Shown here: positions 49,680-60,915 of the stretch, one piece after another
Layout: every line of letters begins with the position of its first letter
Position numbering within the stretch: the stretch's first letter is position 1
Source of the DNA: an uncultured Lachnospiraceae bacterium
Lineage (GTDB): Bacteria > Bacillota > Clostridia > Lachnospirales > Lachnospiraceae
Direction: 5' to 3'
Length of the DNA: 64,000 bases
Assembly: GCA_900539715.1 (NCBI GenBank)
Contig: UQDA01000005.1
Span: 1 to 64,000 of the forward strand
Program-made: the position numbers and the translations under genes
Notes under the pieces: generated by a model
The model's database searches: none
What the model saw: only the letters and a program-made list of their open reading frames with translations
What the model was told of the DNA's origin: nothing

Positions 49680-50773
49680 TAAAATGCCCCTTCCTTTACT
49701 TTTACAATGACAGGCTCGCCTCCGGCGGGAGCCCAGATATTTCCGGCATCCGGCGCCATTGTGCGGATGGCCGCCTCCTCACTGGCAATAAAGACTTTGT
49801 CGTCCTTTTCACCAACGACCATGGAGCGAAGCTTGAGACGGTCGTTGAGCGCCATCAGTCCTCCCTCAAAGCCAAGAACGATAGAGAAGGGGCCGGTGAC
49901 CAGTAGACTGGAGAACATGGTTCTCAGATAAGTATGTTTTTTCCGGTCGTCCGCATCTGTTTTGGAAGCGATGGTGCTCCAGAAGGGCGCTGCGATGACG
50001 GAGGCCGCTTCGCCCAGGGTAAGCTTTTGCACGCGAAGCAGATAATCCATAATATAGGTAATGACCTCGGTATCCGTCTGAAGCGTGCATTTATAACCGA
50101 ACATTTCAATAAACCGGCGGTTGGCGTCGTAGGAAGAGATTTCCCCGTTGTGCACAACGGAATAGTCTAACAGCGTAAACGGGTGCGCGCCGCCCCACCA
50201 GCCCGGAGTATTGGTGGGATAGCGTCCATGGGCGGTCCAGGAATAGCCTTCATATTCCTCCAGCCTGTAAAAGGCGCCCACATCCTCAGGAAAGCCGACC
50301 GCCTTGAAGGTACCCATGTTTTTGCCGCTGGAAAAAACATATGCCCCGGAAAGGCCGGCATTGATGTTCATGACCGTCTGGGCGACAAATTCCTTTTCGT
50401 CCAGCTGCAGGGACGCCAGAACAGATTTAAGCGGAGCGACGAAGTATCGCCATATGATGGGCTCGTCCGTGATTGCCGGAAGCTTCCGGGTGGGAATGCG
50501 TTCCGACTGGATGATCTCAAAATGTTCCTTCAGGAAGGTTTCACACTGCTTGCGGGTATCGCGGGAATCAAAAAACAGGTGCAGCGCATAAAAATCTTTA
50601 TATTCAGGATAAATACCATAACCGGCAAATCCGCCGCCCAGACCGTTGGAGCGGTCATGCATGGGCTTCATGGAATTGGTGATCATTTCGCCGGACATCC
50701 GCTTTCCATCCCTGGAGATTACTGCGGAGATTGCACAGCCGGAAGGAATCCTCACTTCGCCTTCAATTTTCAT
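49679..50773 (-). CDS. Class II glutamine amidotransferase subunit of glutamate synthase
   Basis: A 364 aa glutaminase domain of the Ntn type. The N-terminus is 'MKIEGEVRIPSGCAISAVIS', so the nucleophile Cys would be residue 13 and a 12-residue propeptide must be removed. Other signatures: 'GLGGGFAGYGIYPEYKDFYA', 'WTAHGRYPTNTPGWWGGAHP' and 'VVHNGEISSYDANR'. It provides ammonia to the FMN subunit encoded downstream. First gene of the minus-strand operon behind a leader terminator at 50815. Confidence 0.92.
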   Translation of the reverse strand: MKIEGEVRIPSGCAISAVISRDGKRMSGEMITNSMKPMHDRSNGLGGGFAGYGIYPEYKDFYALHLFFDSRDTRKQCETFLKEHFEIIQSERIPTRKLPAITDEPIIWRYFVAPLKSVLASLQLDEKEFVAQTVMNINAGLSGAYVFSSGKNMGTFKAVGFPEDVGAFYRLEEYEGYSWTAHGRYPTNTPGWWGGAHPFTLLDYSVVHNGEISSYDANRRFIEMFGYKCTLQTDTEVITYIMDYLLRVQKLTLGEAASVIAAPFWSTIASKTDADDRKKHTYLRTMFSSLLVTGPFSIVLGFEGGLMALNDRLKLRSMVVGEKDDKVFIASEEAAIRTMAPDAGNIWAPAGGEPVIVKVKEGAF

Positions 50774-50814
50774 ACAATATCAACCTTCCTTTCAGAATCA
50801 GATCAAAAAGTGTG

Positions 50815-50871
50815 AATAAAAAAGGCGTTCACTTTAAAGCAGAAAGAATCTGCTGTAAAAATGAACGCCTT
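50815..50871 (-). terminator. Leader attenuator of the glutamate synthase operon
   Basis: On the minus strand AGGCGTTCA pairs with TGAACGCCT and is followed by a T-run; an inner AGCAGA/TCTGCT hairpin fills the loop. It lies within 15 bases of the transcription start and 42 bases before the first gene. The base of the stem begins GCAAAGGCGTT, a motif also present in both rightward leader terminators. Confidence 0.8.
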
Positions 50872-50886
50872 TGCTCATAATCATTA

Positions 50887-50915
50887 TTTATACAGCGCAT
50901 GGCAGGGTTTGTCAA
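50887..50915 (-). promoter_or_regulatory. Promoter of the leftward glt-glnA-ANTAR operon
   Basis: On the minus strand TTGACA (50915-50910), 17-base spacer, TATAAA (50892-50887). Confidence 0.75.
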
Positions 50916-50931
50916 GAACTAAAAAAGGGGA

Positions 50932-50960
50932 TTGACAAATAAATTTTCAGGGTGTATGAT
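50932..50960 (+). promoter_or_regulatory. Promoter of the rightward glnN-carB operon
   Basis: TTGACA (50932-50937), 17-base spacer, TATGAT (50955-50960), 16 bases from the opposing -35 box of the leftward promoter. Confidence 0.75.
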
Positions 50961-50978
50961 GCAACGCATAAAGGCAAA

Positions 50979-51018
50979 GGCGTCTTTGGGAGGAAGTTCT
51001 CAGAGACGCTTTTTCTTT
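50979..51018 (+). terminator. Leader attenuator 1 of the glnN operon
   Basis: GCGTCT (50980-50985) pairs with AGACGC (51004-51009), with extra pairing inside, followed by TTTTTCTTTT. The motif GGCAAAGGCGTCTTT starts at 50973. Confidence 0.78.
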
Positions 51019-51048
51019 TACGAAGCACATATAATATGTAATTAGATC

Positions 51049-51112
51049 AAAAGGGCAAGGGCGTCTTTCGGGGTATCGGACAATACCGCAAAAGATGTTC
51101 TTGTCCTTTTTG
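51049..51112 (+). terminator. Leader attenuator 2 of the glnN operon
   Basis: AAAAGGGCAAG (51049-51059) pairs with CTTGTCCTTTTT (51100-51111), with inner CTTT/AAAG and GGTAT-CGGACA-ATACC stems. GGCAAGGGCGTCTTT (51054) matches attenuator 1 at 14 of 15 positions. The unit is a tandem, diverged copy of the first. Confidence 0.75.
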
Positions 51113-51148
51113 CTTCAGATTACAGCCGGAGGAGAGGAGTGATATATT

Positions 51149-53245
51149 ATGAAAAACGTATCAGATTATTTTGGATGTAATGTATTTGATGACAGAGTAA
51201 TGAAAGCAAAGCTGTCGTCGAAGGTGTACCAGTCACTGCGCAAAACAATTGACGAAGGGGCAAAGCTGGATATCAGCGTGGCCAATGCCGTTGCCGCCGC
51301 AATGAAGGACTGGGCGGTAGAAAAGGGAGCAACGCATTATACCCACTGGTTCCAGCCGCTTACAGGCGTGACGGCAGAAAAGCATGACAGCTTTATTTCC
51401 CCCTCTCCTGATGGAGGCGTGATCATGGAGTTTTCGGGAAAGGAGCTCATCAAGGGAGAACCGGACGCGTCCTCTTTTCCGTCCGGAGGTCTTCGGGCTA
51501 CCTTTGAGGCAAGAGGATATACTGCCTGGGATCCTACATCATATGCATTTATTAAGGGAAAGACGCTTTGCATCCCTACTGCCTTTTGTTCTTACGGAGG
51601 AGAGGCACTGGATAAAAAAACGCCGCTGCTGCGTTCAATGGAAGCGTTAAACAAGCAGGCGATGCGTATTCTTCACCTGTTTGGGAATGAAAACGTAAAA
51701 TGTGTCCGCACATCGGTGGGACCGGAGCAGGAATATTTCCTGATCACAAAGGAAATGTATGATCAGAGAAGGGATCTTCGCTTTACGGGACGCACTCTTT
51801 TCGGTGCAAAGCCTTCCAGGGGGCAGGAAATGGACGATCATTATTTCGGCGTGATCAAGCCGCGGGTAGCTGCCTATATGGAAGAGCTGAATGAAGAGCT
51901 CTGGAAGCTGGGGGTTCTGGCAAAAACAGAGCATAATGAGGTCGCACCGGCACAGCATGAGCTTGCCCCCATCTATACGACGACCAATATCGCGACGGAT
52001 CATAACCAGCTGACGATGGAAATCATGCAGAAGGTGGCGGCAAAGCACGGTCTGGTGTGTCTGCTGCACGAAAAGCCCTTTGCGGGAGTAAACGGCAGCG
52101 GTAAACATAATAACTGGTCGCTGACAACGGATAAAGGGGTAAATCTTCTTTCTCCGGGGGAAACGCCTTATGAAAACGCGCAGTTTCTGCTGTTTTTGTG
52201 TGCGGTGATCAAGGCTGTGGACGATTATCAGGATCTTCTCCGGCTTTCTGTGGCAACCGCCGGAAACGACCACCGGCTCGGGGCAAATGAAGCGCCTCCC
52301 GCTGTGGTATCCATTTTCCTCGGGGATGAGTTAAACGGCGTACTGGAGGCGATCGAGACGGATACTCCTTATGCGGGAGCGGAAAAGACACAGATGAAGC
52401 TTGGCGTAAATGTGCTTCCCAAATTCAACAGGGATACGACGGACCGAAACCGTACCTCGCCCTTTGCATTTACCGGAAATAAATTTGAGTTCCGTATGCT
52501 TGGCTCCTCTAACAGCATTGCCTGCGCCAACATCATGTTAAACAGCGCGGTAGCGGAAAGTCTGAAAATTTATGCAGACAGACTGGAACAGGCAGAAAAC
52601 TTTGAAAGCGCGCTGCATGAAATGATCCGCAAGACGATCAAAGACCATAAGCATATTATTTTCAACGGAAACGGTTATGATGACACATGGATCAGGGAGG
52701 CTGTCGAAAAGAGAGGGCTTCTCAATTACCGGACAACGCCGGACTGCATGCCCCATCTTCTGGATGAAAAAAATGTGCGCATGCTGACGGCCCATAAGGT
52801 GTTTTCAGAGGCGGAATTAAAGTCCAGATGCGAGATTATGCTGGATAATTACTGCAAGACCGTGCTGATCGAGGCGAATACGATGGTCGATATGGCAAAA
52901 ACGGAAATTGCACCGGCGGTAAGCGCATATGTGTTGGAGCTCGCAAATACGGCGGTCGCAAAAAGGGCGACAGAGGCTTCCCTTTCCTGCAGCTATGAGA
53001 CCGGGCTGCTTAAGAAGCTGACGCTTTTGGAGGAGCAGATTATGATTAAGGCCGAGCAGCTGGAGGAGACGGTAATGAAGGCTCAGGAGCTTACGGATAT
53101 CACGGAGGAGGCTGATATGATCCGGGATGTTGTTTTAAGTAAAATGGGTGAGCTCCGGGTTGCCTGTGACAGCGCGGAAACCCTGACGGCGAAGAAATAC
53201 TGGCCGTTCCCGACCTACGGAGATCTGCTGTTTAGTGTAAAATGA
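51149..53245 (+). CDS. glnN: Glutamine synthetase type III
   Basis: A 698 aa GlnN (GSIII) enzyme making glutamine. The N-terminal '[20 protein letters not shown]' , '[20 protein letters not shown]' and '[10 protein letters not shown]' are typical, with catalytic '[11 protein letters not shown]' and '[20 protein letters not shown]' (split in text). GSIII forms dodecamers. ATG 51149 follows GCCGGAGGAGAGG. First gene of a long operon whose next six genes all encode glutamine-dependent amidotransferases or subunits. Confidence 0.96.
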   Translation: MKNVSDYFGCNVFDDRVMKAKLSSKVYQSLRKTIDEGAKLDISVANAVAAAMKDWAVEKGATHYTHWFQPLTGVTAEKHDSFISPSPDGGVIMEFSGKELIKGEPDASSFPSGGLRATFEARGYTAWDPTSYAFIKGKTLCIPTAFCSYGGEALDKKTPLLRSMEALNKQAMRILHLFGNENVKCVRTSVGPEQEYFLITKEMYDQRRDLRFTGRTLFGAKPSRGQEMDDHYFGVIKPRVAAYMEELNEELWKLGVLAKTEHNEVAPAQHELAPIYTTTNIATDHNQLTMEIMQKVAAKHGLVCLLHEKPFAGVNGSGKHNNWSLTTDKGVNLLSPGETPYENAQFLLFLCAVIKAVDDYQDLLRLSVATAGNDHRLGANEAPPAVVSIFLGDELNGVLEAIETDTPYAGAEKTQMKLGVNVLPKFNRDTTDRNRTSPFAFTGNKFEFRMLGSSNSIACANIMLNSAVAESLKIYADRLEQAENFESALHEMIRKTIKDHKHIIFNGNGYDDTWIREAVEKRGLLNYRTTPDCMPHLLDEKNVRMLTAHKVFSEAELKSRCEIMLDNYCKTVLIEANTMVDMAKTEIAPAVSAYVLELANTAVAKRATEASLSCSYETGLLKKLTLLEEQIMIKAEQLEETVMKAQELTDITEEADMIRDVVLSKMGELRVACDSAETLTAKKYWPFPTYGDLLFSVK

Positions 53246-53269
53246 TCAAAGATTTGGAGGTGCATTCCT

Positions 53270-54850
53270 ATGTGTTCCATTATGGGGTATTGCAGCCGCA
53301 GCGTGGAGCTGGGCAGTTTTATGGAAGCGTTTCAGAAGACCGTATCAAGAGGACCGGATGACAGCCGGGTGGTCGAAACGGGCGGAGGGATTCTTGGATT
53401 TCACAGACTGGCCATTATGGGACTGACTCCGTCCGGAATGCAGCCCTTCCGGCTGGAGAACAGCTTTGTCGTCTGCAATGGGGAAATTTACGGATTTGAG
53501 AAGCTGAAAAAAGAGCTGTCAGGGAAATATACATTTCAGAGCGATTCAGATTGCGAGATCATTTTACCGATGTACCGGGAATACGGAACGGATATGTTCG
53601 CGATGCTGGATGCGGAATTTGCCTGTATTATTTATGACGGGGAATCGAAGGAGTTTATAGCGGCGCGGGATCCGGTCGGGATCCGCCCGCTGTACTATGG
53701 CTATGACAAGGAAGGCGCCATCATATTTGCCAGTGAGCCTAAGAATCTGACGGGCCTGACAGACCGGATCATGCCGTTCCCGCCGGGATATTATTATAAA
53801 GGCGGCCGGTTTATCTGCTATTGCGATATTGCGAAAACAGATACGGTCTGCCCGGACGATCTGGAAACGGTCTGCAGAAAAATTCATGACAAGCTTATAG
53901 CCGGCGTGGAAAAGCGTCTGGTCGCGGATGCGAAGGTGGGATTTTTACTTTCCGGCGGACTGGACTCTTCTCTTGTATGCGCCATCGCAGCACGGAAGAG
54001 TAAAGAACCGATCAAAACGTTTGCCATTGGGATGAGCGGGGATGCCATTGATCTGAAATATGCAAGGCAGGCTGCGGATTATATCGGAAGCGACCACACG
54101 GAGGTTTACATGACACCGGAGGAAGTAACGGGATGTCTGGAAGCCGTGATCGGGGCGTTGGGAACCTATGATATCACAACGATCCGCGCATCTGTCGGGA
54201 TGTATCTGGTATGCAGGGCAATCCATGAGAAAACGGATATTCGTGTCCTTTTAACGGGCGAGATCTCGGATGAGCTGTTCGGTTATAAGTACACGGACTT
54301 TGCGCCGGATGCGAAGGCCTTTCAGGAGGAGTCGCAGAAACGGATACGGGAGCTGCACATGTATGATGTCCTTCGTGCGGACCGGTGTATTTCGGTGAAT
54401 TCTCTGGAGGCAAGAGTCCCCTTCGGAGATCTGGACTTTGTGAAATATGTGATGTCGGTCAATCCCGCACTAAAGCTGAATACTTATGGAAAGGGCAAGT
54501 ATCTGCTCCATCATGCCTTTGAGCAGGAGGATTACCTGCCGGAGGAAATCCTGTGGAGAGAGAAGGCCGCCTTTTCAGATGCGGTGGGACATTCCATGGT
54601 GGACTATCTGAAGGAATATGCGGAAAAAATGTACACGGATGCAGAATTTGAAAACAAATGCAGGCGTTATACCCATGCCAGGCCGTTTACAAAGGAGTCC
54701 TTATTATACAGGGAAATTTTTGAAAAATATTATCCGGGACAGGCGGAGATGGTAAAGGACTTCTGGATGCCCAATAGGGACTGGGAGGGGTGCGATGTAA
54801 ACGATCCCTCCGCAAGAGTGCTTTCCAACTATGGTGACAGCGGAAAGTAG
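53270..54850 (+). CDS. asnB: Asparagine synthase, glutamine-hydrolysing
   Basis: Makes asparagine from aspartate, glutamine and ATP. The N-terminal Ntn glutaminase starts 'MCSIMGYC' with nucleophile Cys2, followed by 'RGPDDS' and 'FVVCNGEIYGFE'. The C-terminal synthetase has the PP-loop 'LSGGLDSSLV' near residue 228 and 'LTGEISDELFGY'. 526 aa is the normal AsnB length. AGGTGCATTCCT precedes the ATG, 24 bases after glnN. Confidence 0.95.
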   Translation: MCSIMGYCSRSVELGSFMEAFQKTVSRGPDDSRVVETGGGILGFHRLAIMGLTPSGMQPFRLENSFVVCNGEIYGFEKLKKELSGKYTFQSDSDCEIILPMYREYGTDMFAMLDAEFACIIYDGESKEFIAARDPVGIRPLYYGYDKEGAIIFASEPKNLTGLTDRIMPFPPGYYYKGGRFICYCDIAKTDTVCPDDLETVCRKIHDKLIAGVEKRLVADAKVGFLLSGGLDSSLVCAIAARKSKEPIKTFAIGMSGDAIDLKYARQAADYIGSDHTEVYMTPEEVTGCLEAVIGALGTYDITTIRASVGMYLVCRAIHEKTDIRVLLTGEISDELFGYKYTDFAPDAKAFQEESQKRIRELHMYDVLRADRCISVNSLEARVPFGDLDFVKYVMSVNPALKLNTYGKGKYLLHHAFEQEDYLPEEILWREKAAFSDAVGHSMVDYLKEYAEKMYTDAEFENKCRRYTHARPFTKESLLYREIFEKYYPGQAEMVKDFWMPNRDWEGCDVNDPSARVLSNYGDSGK

Positions 54851-54862
54851 TGCACAGCATAA

Positions 54863-56506
<1,644 letters not shown>

Positions 56507-56510
56507 AATC

Positions 56511-58349
56511 ATGTGTGGAATTATTGGATTTGCAGGAAATACAGAAGCTATTCCCGTATTGCTGGACGGTTTGGAACGGCTGGAATACAGAGGTTATGAC
56601 TCAGCCGGTGTTGCGGTTGTGTCAGCAGATGGGAATCTGCAGGTAAAAAAAAGCAAAGGCCGCCTTGCCGTATTGAGGGACGTGCTGGCCGCCCAGAATC
56701 CGTTGTCAGGAAAAATTGGCATTGGCCATACCAGATGGGCCACTCATGGAGAACCCAGTGATGTAAATGCCCATCCCCATGTAGGACAGAATGGAAAAAT
56801 CGCAGTTGTCCACAATGGTATTATTGAGAACTATCTGGAGATTAAAGAGTCTCTGATGCGGAAAGGCGTTGTTTTTACTTCCGATACGGATACAGAAGTA
56901 ATCGTCCAGCTTTTGGAATATTATTATAAGAAGAAAATGAACCTGATGGATGCGGTTTATGCAGTATTGCATCGAATTAAGGGCGCTTACGCTATGGGGA
57001 TCCTCTGTTCAGATTTTCCGGAACAGATGATTGCGGCAAGAAAGGATGCACCTTTACTGATTGGTTATGGAAAAGACGATAATTACATTGCCTCTGACGT
57101 TACTGCGCTTCTTTCCCACACAAGAACCGTTACCTATATGGAAGATGATGAGGTGGCAGTGATTACAGCAGGACAGGTGCAGATCTTTGACAGGGACGGA
57201 GGACTGCTGGAAAAAGAAAAGCATTTGATTGAATGGGATGTTTCAGCAGCAGAAAAGGGTGGATATGCACACTTCATGTTAAAAGAGATTATGGAACAGC
57301 CGGAAGCAGTCCGAAAAACAATTTCTCCCAGATTGGCAGAGGGAGAGATTGTGCTGGACGAATTAAAGGATGTAAAAGAGCTAATGAAAGGGATTTCCAG
57401 AATCTACCTGGTTGCATGTGGTTCTGCATACCATGTAGGCATGGTAGGAAAATATGCATTGGAAAAGCTTCTCCGCATTCCGGCAGAGGCCTGCCTTGCA
57501 TCAGAATTCCGGTACAGCGAACCGATACTGGGAGAGTCATCCCTTGTGATTGTAATCAGCCAGTCAGGAGAAACGCTGGATTCCATGGCGGCACTTCGGG
57601 AAGCAAAGAGAAAAGGCTCAAAAGTACTGTCTATTGTAAATGTGATGGGAAGTTCCATAGCAAGAGAATCGGATTATGTTCTTTATACATGGGCAGGACC
57701 GGAAATTGCCGTGGCAACTACAAAAGCATATACCACCCAGATGGTACTTCTTTTGATGCTGGGAGTCTGCATGGCTAAGCAGTTAAACAGGATTGAGAAC
57801 CAGGAATATGGGAACATTGTAAGAGGACTCCAGGAACTGCCTGAAAAGATAGGAGTGGTTTTGAATAATCTGGATCTTTATCAGAAAGCGGCGTCCAGAT
57901 ATTTTAACCATAACAGCGTCTTTTATATTGGCCGTAATCTGGATTATGCGTTAGGATTGGAAGGTTCTTTAAAGCTGAAGGAGATTTCTTATATTCATTC
58001 AGAATCGTATGCAGCAGGGGAACTGAAGCATGGAACCATTTCTTTGATCGAGCATGGAACACTGGTGGTTGCACTGGCTTCTTATGAGCCGTTGGCAGAA
58101 AAAATGCTGTCAAATATTGTGGAAGTAAGATCCAGAGGTGCAGAGGTGCTTGCAATGACTACAGAACAGACCGAAGGCCTGATACAGGGCCAGGCCTCAG
58201 AGATCTTTCTAATACCCAGGATACATCCACTTTTACAGCCGGTTCTTGGCGTGATCCCACTACAGCTTTTTGCCTATTATATAGCTCTGAACAGAGGGTG
58301 TGATATTGATAAACCCAGAAATCTGGCAAAATCGGTTACGGTAGAATGA
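56511..58349 (+). CDS. glmS: Glutamine--fructose-6-phosphate aminotransferase
   Basis: Makes glucosamine-6-phosphate, first step to UDP-GlcNAc. The 612 aa protein has an Ntn glutaminase (nucleophile Cys2 in 'MCGIIGFAG', 'RWATHGEP', 'VVHNGIIENY') and two SIS isomerase domains ('SQSGETLDS', 'HGTISLIEHG'), ending in the typical 'DKPRNLAKSVTVE'. It starts four bases after pyrG. GC is somewhat lower here than in pyrG, so the gene may have joined the cluster separately. No glmS ribozyme was seen in the short gap. Confidence 0.96.
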   Translation: MCGIIGFAGNTEAIPVLLDGLERLEYRGYDSAGVAVVSADGNLQVKKSKGRLAVLRDVLAAQNPLSGKIGIGHTRWATHGEPSDVNAHPHVGQNGKIAVVHNGIIENYLEIKESLMRKGVVFTSDTDTEVIVQLLEYYYKKKMNLMDAVYAVLHRIKGAYAMGILCSDFPEQMIAARKDAPLLIGYGKDDNYIASDVTALLSHTRTVTYMEDDEVAVITAGQVQIFDRDGGLLEKEKHLIEWDVSAAEKGGYAHFMLKEIMEQPEAVRKTISPRLAEGEIVLDELKDVKELMKGISRIYLVACGSAYHVGMVGKYALEKLLRIPAEACLASEFRYSEPILGESSLVIVISQSGETLDSMAALREAKRKGSKVLSIVNVMGSSIARESDYVLYTWAGPEIAVATTKAYTTQMVLLLMLGVCMAKQLNRIENQEYGNIVRGLQELPEKIGVVLNNLDLYQKAASRYFNHNSVFYIGRNLDYALGLEGSLKLKEISYIHSESYAAGELKHGTISLIEHGTLVVALASYEPLAEKMLSNIVEVRSRGAEVLAMTTEQTEGLIQGQASEIFLIPRIHPLLQPVLGVIPLQLFAYYIALNRGCDIDKPRNLAKSVTVE

Positions 58350-58377
58350 GGAAACATTGGCAGGAGGAAATAACAGT

Positions 58378-59811
58378 ATGGGTGTCCATGAAGAATGCGG
58401 TGTATTTGGAGTGATGAGTACAAAAAAGGAACAAGTGGCAGAGCTGGTTTATTACGGACTTTATGCCCTGCAGCACAGGGGGCAGGAGAGCTGTGGAATG
58501 GTTGTCAATGATGATGGCGTGTTTTCTTCCTACAAAGATCTGGGACTTGTAAGCGAAGTGTTTTCAAAAGATATTCTATCCCGTTTTCCAGAGGGAACTA
58601 TGGCTGTCGGCCATGTGAGATATGGAACTACAGGAGGAAATACAAGGAGCAACTGCCAGCCCATTGAAGTCAACCACCAGAAGGGGAAGATGGCGCTGGC
58701 CCATAATGGGAATTTAAGCAACGCACTGGAGCTTCGTGACAGGCTGGAATTGTCGGGAGCTATTTTTCATACCACCAGCGATACGGAAACCATTGCATAT
58801 GTGATTACCAGAGAACGATTGACGGCTCCCAGTATTGAGGAGGCGGTAAGCAGGGCAATGAAGTTTCTGGAAGGTGCCTATTCGCTGGTGCTGATGTCTT
58901 CCACAAAGATGATTGCCGTCCGTGATCCCTATGGATTCAGGCCTTTGTGCTATGGAAAGATGCCGGATGGAGCTTATGTAGTGGCATCGGAAAGCTGTGC
59001 ATTAGCTGCGGTTGGCGCAGAGCTTATCAGAGACATAGAGCCTGGAGAAATTCTGGTATTTCATCCATCCGGCGTGGAATCCAGAAGGGAGCATTGCGGA
59101 AAACAAAAGAAAAAGACCTGTATTTTTGAATATATCTATTTTGCAAGACCGGATTCTGTAATCGGCGGCGTGTCTGTCCATGAATCCAGGATAAAAGCAG
59201 GGGAGCTGCTGGCAGAGAAGTATCCGGCAGAGGCAGATATTGTAATCGGGGTTCCGGACAGCGGGCTGGACGCAGCTTTGGGTTTTGCGAAGAAATCCGG
59301 TATTCCATATGGCATTGGGCTGATTAAAAACAAGTATATTGGAAGAACCTTTATCTCTCCAGGACAAAGAGAACGGCTGGATCAGGTCAGGATCAAGCTT
59401 TCGCCTGTGAAAAGTGTCATAGACGGAAAACGGGTGGTGCTGATCGATGATTCCATTGTCAGGGGAACCACCAGCAGGCGTATTGTGAAGCTTTTGCGGG
59501 AGGCAGGGGCGAGGGAGATCCATATGCGGATTTCCGCTCCTCCATTTTTACACCCCTGCTATTATGGAACCGATATTGATTCGGAAGAAAATCTCATTGC
59601 CTGCCATCACAGCACAGAAGAAATCGCAGAGCTGATCGGAGCAGATTCTCTGGGCTATCTGGAGATAGGACAGCTGAGCAGGATGATTGAAAGCGATGAT
59701 TATTGCGCTGCCTGCTTTCATGGAGAATATCCCACGAAAATACCGACTGATCTCCGAAAAGACCGGTTTGAACAGAAGCTGTCTGAACGAGAGCAGGGAA
59801 AGAGGATTTAA
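58378..59811 (+). CDS. purF: Amidophosphoribosyltransferase, 4Fe-4S type
   Basis: Commits PRPP and glutamine to purine synthesis. The Ntn nucleophile Cys is in 'HEECGVFGVM', so a short propeptide must be removed, as in B. subtilis PurF. The PRPP site is 'VLIDDSIVRGTTS', and Cys residues in 'KTCIFEYIYF', 'HPCYYGTD' and 'DYCAACFHGE' match the oxygen-labile 4Fe-4S ligands. ATG 58378 has GGAGG ten bases before; a TTG at 58357 would add seven residues. 477 aa. It is separated from other purine genes, which are not in the window. Confidence 0.95.
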   Translation: MGVHEECGVFGVMSTKKEQVAELVYYGLYALQHRGQESCGMVVNDDGVFSSYKDLGLVSEVFSKDILSRFPEGTMAVGHVRYGTTGGNTRSNCQPIEVNHQKGKMALAHNGNLSNALELRDRLELSGAIFHTTSDTETIAYVITRERLTAPSIEEAVSRAMKFLEGAYSLVLMSSTKMIAVRDPYGFRPLCYGKMPDGAYVVASESCALAAVGAELIRDIEPGEILVFHPSGVESRREHCGKQKKKTCIFEYIYFARPDSVIGGVSVHESRIKAGELLAEKYPAEADIVIGVPDSGLDAALGFAKKSGIPYGIGLIKNKYIGRTFISPGQRERLDQVRIKLSPVKSVIDGKRVVLIDDSIVRGTTSRRIVKLLREAGAREIHMRISAPPFLHPCYYGTDIDSEENLIACHHSTEEIAELIGADSLGYLEIGQLSRMIESDDYCAACFHGEYPTKIPTDLRKDRFEQKLSEREQGKRI

Positions 59812-60915
59812 ATGATGAAAAAATTTGACAGAAAGCTGATTTTGGAGGATGGAAGTGAGTATTATGGATATGGTTTTGGCGCTGCAGATGATAGGGTTAC
59901 AGAAATCGTATTTAATACTTCTCCCGTAGGATACCAGGAAATTATTTCGGATCCATCGTATACCTACCAGACTGTTGTAATGGCTTATCCGCTGATCGGC
60001 AATTATGGGATTGCAGAAGAGGACTTTGAAACAGAAACGCCGACAATCGGAGGGTTGGTCGTCAGAGATTATAACGATCTGCCATCCAATTTCCGCAGTA
60101 AATATACATTATCTGAAATTATGGAACAGTACGGGATTCCTGGAATTTACGGAATTGATACCAGGAAGCTGGTACGCTCGATCCGAGATCTGGGCAGCAG
60201 AAAAGCACTGATTACAGATGCAGATACTTCTTTACCGGATGGGCTTTCAAAACTGGCAGCTTATGAAATACCAAAAAATGCAGTGGAGCTGGTGAGCAGA
60301 AAAAAGATTCAGCAATACCAGATTCCTGGAGGAAGCTATCAAGTAGCTGCCATTGACTGCGGAATGAAGCAGAATATTGTAAGAAGTTTTAATAACAGAA
60401 ATTGTAGTGTGACGGTGTTTCCATGGAATACTTCTGCAAAAGAAATAGAAAAAATAAAACCAGATGGAATTTTCCTGTCCAACGGTCCCGGAGACCCGAC
60501 AGACGTCTACCCTGTCATAGAGCTGGTAAAACAGCTGCGGGGAAAATATCCTGTTTTCGGGATCTGCCTTGGACATCAGATCATTTCGCTGGCATACGGT
60601 GCAAAGACCTATAAGCTGAAATTTGGCCACAGGGGCGGAAATCATCCGGTAAAAAACCTGATAACAGGAAAGATCGAGATTACCTCACAGAACCATTCTT
60701 ATGCAGTAGATAGGGAAAGCCTTGCAGATACAAGGCTGCAGGTAACGCATCTGAACCTGCTGGATCAGACAATAGAAGGGGTTGCCTGTAAGGAAGACAG
60801 GGTATTCAGCGTACAGTATCATCCGGAGAGCGCACCAGGGCCGCAGGACAGCGGCTATTTGTTTGATCAATTCATAGAAATGATGGAGGAGGCAAAGAAT
60901 GGCAAAGCGAACTGA
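59812..60915 (+). CDS. carA: Carbamoyl-phosphate synthase small subunit
   Basis: The glutaminase subunit of carbamoyl-phosphate synthase (367 aa). The N-terminal CPSase domain has '[20 protein letters not shown]', and the class I glutaminase has Cys in '[12 protein letters not shown]' and His-x-Glu in '[13 protein letters not shown]'. It starts directly at the purF stop (ATGATG, either ATG usable) and overlaps carB by 17 bases. With CarB it supplies carbamoyl phosphate for pyrimidines and arginine. Confidence 0.96.
   Translation: MMKKFDRKLILEDGSEYYGYGFGAADDRVTEIVFNTSPVGYQEIISDPSYTYQTVVMAYPLIGNYGIAEEDFETETPTIGGLVVRDYNDLPSNFRSKYTLSEIMEQYGIPGIYGIDTRKLVRSIRDLGSRKALITDADTSLPDGLSKLAAYEIPKNAVELVSRKKIQQYQIPGGSYQVAAIDCGMKQNIVRSFNNRNCSVTVFPWNTSAKEIEKIKPDGIFLSNGPGDPTDVYPVIELVKQLRGKYPVFGICLGHQIISLAYGAKTYKLKFGHRGGNHPVKNLITGKIEITSQNHSYAVDRESLADTRLQVTHLNLLDQTIEGVACKEDRVFSVQYHPESAPGPQDSGYLFDQFIEMMEEAKNGKAN

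Noticed and set aside
56507..56510. glmS ribozyme before glmS
   Set aside because: The gap to pyrG is four bases, so there is no room for the ribozyme.
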